The position numbers were made by a program, and so were the translations under genes. DNA of 8,410 nt, taken from assembly GCA_029237515.1 (NCBI GenBank), contig JARBAV010000239.1, forward strand, positions 1 to 8,410, in the 5' to 3' direction. The DNA comes from Nitrososphaerales archaeon. GTDB lineage: Archaea > Thermoproteota > Nitrososphaeria > Nitrososphaerales > Nitrososphaeraceae. The notes beneath the pieces were generated by a model. The model was not told the origin of the DNA and searched no databases. It worked only from the letters and a program-made list of their open reading frames with translations. Within the stretch, counting starts at the first letter, position 1; every line of letters starts with the position of its first letter. Shown here piece by piece: positions 1 through 4,563 of the stretch.

Positions 1-105
1 TCTAAGGTTTGAGTTTGGCTATGAATATTAACACAGGTGAGAACGACATTTGATTCAGCCAGTTTAACCCCGCGAGAGTCTAAATGAGCTCATCCGCTTT
101 AAGAA

Positions 106-115
106 TTTATATATA
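106..115 (+). promoter_or_regulatory. TATA box for the propeller gene
   Basis: The sequence TTTATATATA is a textbook archaeal TATA box. Its centre lies about 30 nt before the UUG at 141, which puts transcription start within a few bases of that codon and predicts a leaderless mRNA. No Shine-Dalgarno precedes 141. The first 100 bases of the window hold no supportable gene. Confidence 0.65.
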
Positions 116-140
116 AGCAAAAGTTGCTCTTCCAGAGTAA

Positions 141-1808
141 TTGGTAGAAAAAAAGGGGAGCAAGTCAAAGCCTTTTCAAAAAAAGAAAATGGCCGTTTTC
201 GGTGTTCTGGCCATTGTCGCAATAGTAGGGATTTCATTAGTGTATTCTGCCAGTATTAGTTCGGGTCCATCCCAACAGGATGGTGAAAATGTATCTGAGC
301 TCGTTTCAGGATCTAAGGCCGATGCGGTAGAAAAGTTTAACACCCAGTTCTGTGGGCTTGACTCGCATCCGAATTCGAGCTACCTTGTCGTTGAATACCC
401 TCTCCCGGCCATTTGTGAGATGCCTTTGGGGATTGGCGTAGATTCTCAGAATCAAGGGGTTTGGTACGTTTCTACAAAAAATGGCACATTGGGGAGGTAT
501 GATATGAAAACGAACACATTTGGAGAAGAGTATAAAATTCCGAGCTGGCCTGCCAGGGAGGCTCCCACAATGTCCTCGCAGGTTTGGGATCTTGATATTG
601 ACAATAAAGGGAATATCTGGTTTACTGATGAAAAACTGAATGCGCTTTGGAGATTTTCAAATGACACAAGAACTTTTGACATATTCGCTGTACCAGAGAA
701 GCCTGAGGCATTTGGGACGACGTATCCGGTCTCTATGGAGATAGATAAAAATGGTAGCAATATTTACTTTGTCGGAATAAGATCCCCGTCAATATGGATA
801 GGTAACATTTCCCTGATGAAGAACGGTACTGCCGAAGGAATAGAACGCATAGGAATACCACTTGACTCATTTGCGGGGATAGACCCAGATCTAGTAAGTA
901 CAGGATCGGTTGTTCTGGATGAAGATAATGATAGGCTATTTGTTTCCTTACTTGCATTCAACACGAAAGGACAAATTTTGGGATATGATTTAAAGAATAA
1001 GACCTTTACTCCTTACGAATTGCCAGACGATATTACCTCCCCGGTAGGATTAGCGCTCGACCTCGATGATAACTTATGGGTTACTGACCATGGAACTAGC
1101 ATTTTCTTTAAACTAGATCCTGTATCTGGAGACATTACAAAGTTTACAACCTCTACCGTGTCTCCAAGAACTTTAGGACAAAGTACTACTATAGATGCAG
1201 CATATACCTTGCCATATTGGATTAAAACCGGCGAAAACGGTACAATATGGTTTAACCAACACACAGGAAACAAGATGTCAAGCTTCAATCCCAACAATCT
1301 GACTCTCATTGAATATTGGATTCCTTCCCAAAACAAACTCTGGGGACCTTGCCGAGATTCTGTCGGTCAATGCGGCATAAGTAACGCTTTGCAGTTCGAT
1401 GTGGACAAAAATAACGAAGTATGGTTTTCAGAATGGTCTGAGAATAAAATCGGCAGAGTGTTGACAGACAGAGTTTTACCTCTAACTGTTTCTGTTTTAC
1501 CTCACAATTTCACCCTTCAAAGAGGCGGAAATGAGGAGGTTAGAATAAACGTTACTTCAAACAGGAATACTACTTTGACGGCAGACATGTCAGCAGCAGG
1601 ATCCTTTACCCCTACAGGTAACCTTGGAAATCTTTCAGGACTATTTAGTGAGAACTCTGTCAGATTGGAACCAGGACAAACCAAGCAAATAAGTTTCATA
1701 GTAACGCCAACAGAGCAATTAGTAGCAGGAAATTACACGCTCATGGTAGGAGCAGAAACAAGTGATGCATCGGTACTGCGCGCAATTCAGGTAACGATAC
1801 CAAAATGA
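141..1808 (+). CDS. Membrane-anchored Vgb-like (virginiamycin B lyase-like) beta-propeller protein with C-terminal Ig-like domain
   Basis: The 555-aa protein has a Lys-rich N-terminus, a single hydrophobic segment at about residues 17-38 (signal anchor or uncleaved signal), then about seven repeats at residues 85-445. Each repeat carries the propeller signature of a D-x-x-G/N-x-(I/L/V)-W-F strand followed by a K-(I/L)-x-x-(F/Y) strand, for example GNIWFTDEKLNALWRF near 158 and NEVWFSEWSENKIGRV near 425. This is the streptogramin lyase (Vgb) / NHL-type seven-bladed fold. Residues 446-555 form a beta-rich Ig-like domain. About fourteen N-x-S/T sequons and four extracytoplasmic cysteines (71, 92, 404, 411) fit an exported glycoprotein. 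The UUG at 141 is chosen from the TATA spacing; an AUG at 189 (residue 17) would still keep the membrane segment. Antibiotic lyase activity is not implied: this fold is common in archaeal surface proteins of unknown ligand. The fold is well supported, the function is unknown. Confidence 0.85.
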   Translation: MVEKKGSKSKPFQKKKMAVFGVLAIVAIVGISLVYSASISSGPSQQDGENVSELVSGSKADAVEKFNTQFCGLDSHPNSSYLVVEYPLPAICEMPLGIGVDSQNQGVWYVSTKNGTLGRYDMKTNTFGEEYKIPSWPAREAPTMSSQVWDLDIDNKGNIWFTDEKLNALWRFSNDTRTFDIFAVPEKPEAFGTTYPVSMEIDKNGSNIYFVGIRSPSIWIGNISLMKNGTAEGIERIGIPLDSFAGIDPDLVSTGSVVLDEDNDRLFVSLLAFNTKGQILGYDLKNKTFTPYELPDDITSPVGLALDLDDNLWVTDHGTSIFFKLDPVSGDITKFTTSTVSPRTLGQSTTIDAAYTLPYWIKTGENGTIWFNQHTGNKMSSFNPNNLTLIEYWIPSQNKLWGPCRDSVGQCGISNALQFDVDKNNEVWFSEWSENKIGRVLTDRVLPLTVSVLPHNFTLQRGGNEEVRINVTSNRNTTLTADMSAAGSFTPTGNLGNLSGLFSENSVRLEPGQTKQISFIVTPTEQLVAGNYTLMVGAETSDASVLRAIQVTIPK

Positions 1809-2022
1809 ATACTTGAATTCTATTGGCCTTGCTTCTTGACAATCTCATCCTTCAGGTAGAAATTTGAATATTATACTCCGAATCTTATTTCAGCTGCCTC
1901 TCAAAATCAATAGTCCATCAATACAACTGTAATGCCTATATATTCAAATAGTTGAGCTAAATGATCTATTGAGATTTTCTTTAAGTCTTCGAATGAAACT
2001 AGGTGAGCTTAGGTTTCTGAAA

Positions 2023-2030
2023 TTTATAAC
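2023..2030 (+). promoter_or_regulatory. Candidate orphan TATA box
   Basis: TTTATAAC lies in an AT-rich stretch, and the more GC-rich segment begins about 20-25 nt downstream, where a transcript would start. No ORF follows. TATA-like octamers occur by chance in DNA of this composition, so this is only suggestive. Confidence 0.25.
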
Positions 2031-2183
2031 GAAATACCTATGCCCGTCTTACCGTGCTCAGCCATTCAAAATAACTGACATAGTCTTCGAGAAACACTCC
2101 TTCACTAGCACCTGTTGACAAATAGGGTCGGCTTACCAGATTGGCACAGGTTACTTACATCTCCCAGCTCCATCTTACTGTGG

Positions 2184-2206
2184 ACGCCTAACAGCCTACG
2201 CCTAAC
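2184..2206. repeat. Short direct repeat, ACGCCTAAC twice
   Basis: ACGCCTAAC occurs at 2184-2192 and again at 2198-2206, separated by AGCCT, giving a 14-bp period. It lies just beyond the stop codon of the L10e gene. Two copies only; its function is unknown. Confidence 0.5.
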
Positions 2207-2226
2207 TCTTCTACGTACTTAGATCT

Positions 2227-2745
2227 CTAATCCTCGTCCTTTGGTTCGCTTTGACGAAGTTGAGTCAACTTCGTTACAGTCAAACATCCAAGCTTTCCTG
2301 CAGCTACCTTAAAGGCTTGCTTAGCAAGTTGGAGGTTTTCTGCACTTACGTATGCCTCGTAAACGGTGTCTCCGGGTTTGACTCTAGCAGCCAGACCAGT
2401 AGCCTTGCCAAAGGCTCTTCTCATTCCCTCCTGTAATCTATCAGCTCCTGCTGTTGCAATCATCTTATTTTCACGCAGAATCACGTGGGGATATACCTTA
2501 ACACTTGAAAAGAAACTCGTCTCACCTGCAGATGCCAGGGTTTTGTTTGCTCCGAGTCTAGCTGCCTCCAACGCATTGTGCCTGATCTGTCGCCTTTCTT
2601 CTACCACGAGCTCTACCTTGTAATCATAATCATCCCTATATTCGCCTGACGAGAATCTAGCAATTTTCAGTTGAGGCTTGCCTCTGATGTATTGCTTTCT
2701 TACGTATGGCATCCCACGAATTTCTCTATAATTAGTACCCTTCAA
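2227..2745 (-). CDS. rpl10e: 50S ribosomal protein L10e (uL16 family)
   Basis: This is the archaeal/eukaryotic L10e protein, homologous to bacterial L16. It sits in the large ribosomal subunit near the A site and peptidyl-transferase region and helps position tRNA. Family signatures are clear: N-terminal KGTNYREIRG, then RQIRHNALEAARLGANK in the middle, KVYPHVILRENKM, and GADRLQEGMRRAFGKATG. About 172 aa is the usual size. Two consecutive UUG codons (2748-2746 and 2745-2743) could start it. I prefer the second, because the family normally begins M-K-G-x-N-Y-R, and because the GGTGA at 2756-2752 lies 6 nt from it but only 3 nt from the first. The gene is divergent from the endonuclease gene with a compact shared promoter region. 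The identity is very secure; the exact start is not. Confidence 0.95.
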   Translation of the reverse strand: MKGTNYREIRGMPYVRKQYIRGKPQLKIARFSSGEYRDDYDYKVELVVEERRQIRHNALEAARLGANKTLASAGETSFFSSVKVYPHVILRENKMIATAGADRLQEGMRRAFGKATGLAARVKPGDTVYEAYVSAENLQLAKQAFKVAAGKLGCLTVTKLTQLRQSEPKDED

Positions 2746-2758
2746 CAAAATTCACCAA

Positions 2759-2777
2759 TTTTTTAATGCTTAAATGT
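2759..2777. promoter_or_regulatory. Shared AT-rich promoter region between L10e and EndA-like genes
   Basis: On the plus strand GCTTAAATG (2769-2777) is centred about 29 nt before the AUG at 2801. On the minus strand the same DNA reads CATTTAAGC, about 27 nt before the L10e UUG at 2745. One TATA-like element could thus serve both directions. A second T-rich element, TTTTTTAAT, lies at 2759-2767. Confidence 0.4.
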
Positions 2778-2800
2778 GGACTGGCTCCGATTTATTCGTT

Positions 2801-3421
2801 ATGTCCGCTGATATTGAGAGCACAGACCTCGATATATCATATTTAATTGAAGCAATTATACCGGCTGGGGAGACTAAGATATTGGTAACTGAAACGAAAT
2901 TCCAAGACCAGCTCAGGTCGAAAGGATTTGGCGAAAATGAGGACTCTGAATATATCCTTAGCTACTGCGAAGCTCTATACTTGGCATTTACTAAGAGGTT
3001 GGTTATAAAGACCAATGATGAATCTAGCGTCGGCTTTGAGCAGCTGATTGAGAGAATGTTGAGGCATGATCCCAATGTACTTACAAGATTTCTTGTGTAT
3101 CGCGACTTGCGGAGTCGAGGTTATGTCGTGAAAGATGGATTTGGGTTTGGCATCGACTTTAGAGTATATGAAAGGGGAGAATATCAGAAAAAGCCTGCAA
3201 AGTATCTCGTATATGCCTTAAACGAAGGGATTAATTTAAAGATCGAAGATCTCTATGATTTGATCGATCAGACAGCGAAGATGGGAAAGAATTCTGTTCT
3301 AGCCGTGATTGAACGAAGAGGAGAGGTGATTTACTATAAGGCCACCAGGTTTCCTCTAAAAGATAACAAATTTCGTAAAGAAAGTGAAATCGGCACTGGG
3401 CACTTCGAGCGCTTAGAATAA
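2801..3421 (+). CDS. endA: tRNA-splicing endonuclease (EndA) family protein, probably non-catalytic subunit
   Basis: EndA cuts archaeal pre-tRNA introns at bulge-helix-bulge motifs. The C-terminal half (about residue 95 on in this 206-aa model) has the family signature: FLVYRDLRSRGYVVKDGFGF, then GIDFRVYERGE, KYLVYALNEG, and GKNSVLAVIERRGEVIYY. Residues 10-75 look like the N-terminal domain. Of the catalytic triad, Tyr (Y123 in FRVY) and Lys (K163 in GKNS) are present, but the position of the catalytic His, normally in an H-(A/S)-K-Y-L-V context, is Pro (P132 in KKPAKYLV). This fits a structural beta subunit of an alpha2-beta2 enzyme, which would need a catalytic partner elsewhere in the genome. 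The start at 2801 is chosen because a TATA-like element sits about 29 nt upstream; an in-frame AUG at 2774 lies within that promoter and would add 9 residues. Family assignment is strong; the subunit role is inference. Confidence 0.85.
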   Translation: MSADIESTDLDISYLIEAIIPAGETKILVTETKFQDQLRSKGFGENEDSEYILSYCEALYLAFTKRLVIKTNDESSVGFEQLIERMLRHDPNVLTRFLVYRDLRSRGYVVKDGFGFGIDFRVYERGEYQKKPAKYLVYALNEGINLKIEDLYDLIDQTAKMGKNSVLAVIERRGEVIYYKATRFPLKDNKFRKESEIGTGHFERLE

Positions 3422-3453
3422 GGATAAGAATCATCATTTAAATCAATGATAAG

Positions 3454-3642
3454 ATGTATGCATTAGTAGAGTTGGAATTCAAAGAAGTATTCTGCCATGA
3501 CTGCAAGACCATTCTCGCTCGCTACAATGCTGATTATTTCTCAGATCTTAAGGTTACTGAGCTGACTAGATTACATCACAACACTCACATAAAAAGCGGG
3601 CATTCGGTTAGAACCAGACTTATTAGCGATAAAGGCGGTTGA
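3454..3642 (+). CDS. Small putative zinc-binding protein (CxxC ... H-rich)
   Basis: This 62-aa protein has one Cys pair, C14-HD-C17, in FCHDCKTI, followed by a His cluster at H41, H42, H45 and H50 in RLHHNTHIKSGH. The order CxxC then paired His resembles a C2H2-type zinc finger with a spacing of about 23 residues, so nucleic-acid or protein binding is plausible. It begins 32 bp after the stop of the EndA-like gene on the same strand, with no well-spaced promoter of its own (TTTAAATC at 3437-3444 is too close), so co-transcription is likely. I recognise it only as a small archaeal zinc-finger-like protein. Confidence 0.65.
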   Translation: MYALVELEFKEVFCHDCKTILARYNADYFSDLKVTELTRLHHNTHIKSGHSVRTRLISDKGG

Positions 3643-3695
3643 AAGAGATCACTTGACTTTATTTGAATAAATAAATTCAGCTAGAACGACATCAA

Positions 3696-3728
3696 TCTCT
3701 CCTAATTGAGAGGTGAAGAACCATTAGG
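3696..3728 (+). other. Two overlapping, mutually exclusive stem-loops
   Basis: CTCTC (3697-3701) can pair with GAGAG (3708-3712) across a six-base loop. Alternatively CCTAAT (3701-3706) can pair with ATTAGG (3723-3728). The two cannot form together. They lie 55-85 nt after the 62-aa gene. They may be an RNA end or processing structure, or chance. The rest of 3643-3850 shows nothing further of note apart from AGAACCATTA occurring at 3717-3726 and 3848-3857. Confidence 0.3.
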
Positions 3729-3854
3729 TAGATCGATCATAATTTCCCATTTTGGAAGGAACTCCACTGTTAAGAATGTAGTTTGAAGATAGATAATAGA
3801 AAAAATTAGATCTGTTAACGACAGTGCCCGGAAAACAGTCTCTATCGAGAACCA

Positions 3855-3862
3855 TTAAATAA
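3855..3862 (+). promoter_or_regulatory. TATA box for the 55-aa zinc protein
   Basis: TTAAATAA is centred about 29 nt before the UUG at 3887, the same spacing as at other probable leaderless genes in this window. It supports the short ORF that follows. Confidence 0.45.
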
Positions 3863-3886
3863 GAGTTTGAACTCATACGAAGAATA

Positions 3887-4054
3887 TTGAAAAGAGTCTG
3901 TGAGAGCTGTTTCTACACGGGTGATGATTATGAATACCTGCAGGCTGGTGATTTTTGTATAGAATGCATTAGTGTACACTCAATGTGTCCGAGATGTAAT
4001 GCAGCCTATCATAGTGCGTTAATAACTGACGATACTTTCATTATTGAGATTTAA
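3887..4054 (+). CDS. Tiny putative zinc-ribbon protein with three Cys pairs (55 aa)
   Basis: Reading from UUG 3887 to the UAA at 4052-4054 gives 55 residues. The Cys pairs are C5-ES-C8, C24-IE-C27 and C34-PR-C37, with extra His at 31 and 42. The pattern CxxC ... CxxC ... CPRC is typical of treble-clef or zinc-ribbon mini-proteins and hard to explain by chance in a 55-codon frame. The UUG lies right where a TATA box at 3855-3862 would place the transcript start, so translation would be leaderless. Several neighbours also use UUG. The product's function is unknown; nucleic-acid binding or a protein-protein adaptor role is possible. A second small Cys-containing frame follows 6 bp later. The Cys pattern and promoter together make this a credible gene. 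Confidence 0.65.
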   Translation: MKRVCESCFYTGDDYEYLQAGDFCIECISVHSMCPRCNAAYHSALITDDTFIIEI

Positions 4055-4060
4055 CAAGTA

Positions 4061-4132
4061 ATGGGCAAGTGCAATGTTTGCTACGCGCGCTTCTATCCAA
4101 CAGATTGTGGAAGGAATGGCAATCTTAATTAG
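4061..4132 (+). CDS. Possible 23-aa CxxC micropeptide
   Basis: Beginning with an AUG 6 bp after the stop of the 55-aa protein, this 23-residue frame contains C4-NV-C7 and a third Cys at 16, with the sequence MGKCNVCYARFYPTDC at its start. The frame resembles half a zinc knuckle. It could be a translationally coupled micropeptide, or the remnant of a longer C-terminal domain of the preceding protein, separated from it by a stop and a frame change. There is no clear ribosome-binding site. At this size chance cannot be excluded. Confidence 0.3.
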   Translation: MGKCNVCYARFYPTDCGRNGNLN

Positions 4133-4156
4133 ATTTCCCTACCCAAACAGACTAAA

Positions 4157-4164
4157 TTTATAAG
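4157..4164 (+). promoter_or_regulatory. TATA box without a following ORF
   Basis: TTTATAAG within AAATTTATAAGC is a good archaeal TATA box and predicts a start near 4186. No protein of useful length follows on this strand before the antisense tRNA gene at 4311, which suggests a non-coding transcript. Confidence 0.4.
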
Positions 4165-4185
4165 CTAATAGCTCCTTCTTCTGAT

Positions 4186-4300
4186 CGAATTCCGCTAATC
4201 GTACCGGATGATGAAGAGTAAGATAGTCCCCCTATTATTCTGGCAAATCAGCCAGAAAAGATGAAGAGAGTAACCGGACTGCTGAATCCTGAAGAGACAT
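4186..4300 (+). ncRNA. Candidate small RNA with perfect hairpin (C/D-box-like elements)
   Basis: Downstream of the TATA box at 4157-4164 lies a perfect 7-bp stem, TTCTGGC (4238-4244) with GCCAGAA (4251-4257), around the loop AAATCA. An ATGATGA at 4208-4214 matches the C-box consensus RUGAUGA, an imperfect C'-like AAGATGA sits at 4258-4264, and CTGA (D-box consensus) occurs at 4282-4285 and 4289-4292. The C-to-D distance of about 78 nt is longer than usual for archaeal C/D guides and there is no clean D' box, so assignment to that class is weak. The 5' and 3' ends are estimates. It would run convergently toward the tRNA-Glu gene. Confidence 0.3.
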
Positions 4301-4310
4301 TCATATTTAG

Positions 4311-4417
4311 TGCTCCGGCCGGGATTTGTTCCGCCGCGGCTGTGACCGCAATACGATTGAACCCGGGATCTCCGCCTTGAGAGGGCGAAATGCTTAACCG
4401 GACTACACCACCGGAGC
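4311..4417 (-). tRNA. tRNA-Glu (CTC anticodon) with a 31-nt intron in the T loop
   Basis: Spliced, this gives a 76-nt cloverleaf. The acceptor stem is GCTCCGG with CCGGAGC and discriminator A at 4311. The D stem is GTGT with GCAT (one G-U pair), with AGTCCGGTTA between. The anticodon stem is TCGCC with GGCGG (one U-G pair) and the loop CTCTCAA places CTC at 34-36. The variable region is AGATC, and the T stem CCGGG with CCCGG closes the loop TTCAAAT. CCA is not encoded. The T loop is interrupted between positions 58 and 59; without removing 31 nt the T arm cannot form. A TATA box on this strand at 4449-4442 lies about 29 nt before the 5' end, so the primary transcript would start almost at G1. 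Identity as tRNA-Glu follows from the anticodon and from its close likeness to known archaeal tRNA-Glu sequences. Confidence 0.93.
4326..4356 (-). other. T-loop tRNA intron with bulge-helix-bulge-like splice sites
   Basis: The exon/intron boundaries can form a 4-bp central helix, GUUC (4362-4359) with GAAC (4331-4328). It is flanked by the 3-nt bulges AAU (4358-4356) and AAA (4327-4325). Cutting each bulge after its second base releases exactly 31 nt and restores the T loop TTCAAAT. Inside the intron GCGG (4349-4346) pairs with CCGC (4339-4336). The outer helix is imperfect, because G53 is shared with the T stem, so this is a relaxed rather than canonical BHB. This is the substrate type cut by EndA, a member of whose family is encoded at 2801-3421. 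Confidence 0.85.
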
Positions 4418-4441
4418 TCAACACATTGCATGTTATTCATC

Positions 4442-4449
4442 ATATAAAA
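4442..4449 (-). promoter_or_regulatory. TATA box of the tRNA-Glu gene
   Basis: On the minus strand this reads TTTTATAT, centred about 29 nt before the tRNA 5' end at 4417. It predicts a transcript with almost no 5' leader. Confidence 0.6.
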
Positions 4450-4529
4450 ATTGCGTTCAAAATTTTACCCTACATCACCCAGTTCTGCGTACGAGAACCA
4501 ATTCGGAGGACACGTTCAAAAGGATTACA

Positions 4530-4537
4530 TTATATTT
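4530..4537 (+). promoter_or_regulatory. TATA box of the nucleotidyltransferase-like gene
   Basis: TTATATTT is centred about 31 nt before the UUG at 4564 and supports that UUG as the start of a leaderless mRNA. Confidence 0.5.
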
Positions 4538-4563
4538 GGTAGCCCTCAGATGAACTTAATTTA

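Larger units (their letters stand above)
1809..2226. other. Intergenic region between convergent genes; possible unidentified RNA in its second half
   Basis: This 418-bp stretch separates the 3' ends of the propeller and L10e genes. No reading frame of useful length is open on either strand. The first part (to about 2035) is AT-rich; from about 2040 to 2210 the base composition is visibly more GC-rich. That part contains a 9-bp direct repeat (2184-2206) and a 6-bp stem, ACCTGT 2110-2115 with ACAGGT 2146-2151. A TATA-like TTTATAAC sits at 2023-2030 on the plus strand. I could not match it to RNase P, SRP or 5S RNA. It could be a non-coding RNA on either strand, or a long 3' untranslated region of L10e. 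Confidence 0.3.

Noticed and set aside
1..100. Possible gene end or start at the left edge
   Set aside because: A short frame ends at 31 on the plus strand and another is open to the edge on the minus strand, but neither is long enough to judge.
1013..1336. 107-codon frame antisense to the propeller gene, and similar antisense frames in other genes
   Set aside because: They are shadows of well-supported coding sequence, with no motif or promoter of their own.
2116..2138. RNase P RNA-like string GACAAA ... GGCTTAC on the plus strand
   Set aside because: It resembles the 3' strand of helix P4, but the matching GAAAGTCC-type 5' strand is absent in the preceding 300 bases.
2170..2210. SRP RNA Alu-domain-like motif (TAGGC ... 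GGCGTCC ... AGTAA) on the minus strand
   Set aside because: The diagnostic SRP domain IV with its GGAAG loop and AGCAG is missing nearby, so the likeness is probably accidental.
3724..3855. 43-codon minus-strand frame (starts MVLDRDCFPG)
   Set aside because: No motif, no ribosome-binding site, and its ATG lies inside the only TATA-like element nearby, so no promoter is placed to express it.
3921..3927. GTGATGA matching the C box of C/D RNAs
   Set aside because: It lies within the 55-aa zinc-protein frame and no D box sits at a suitable distance.
4261..4380. 39-codon plus-strand frame starting ATGAAGAGAG
   Set aside because: Most of it is antisense to the tRNA gene; the GC-rich tRNA sequence keeps it open.
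4195..4443. 82-codon open frame on the minus strand
   Set aside because: It runs straight through the tRNA-Glu gene and its intron and has low-complexity, Arg/Ser-rich composition; it is open by chance.
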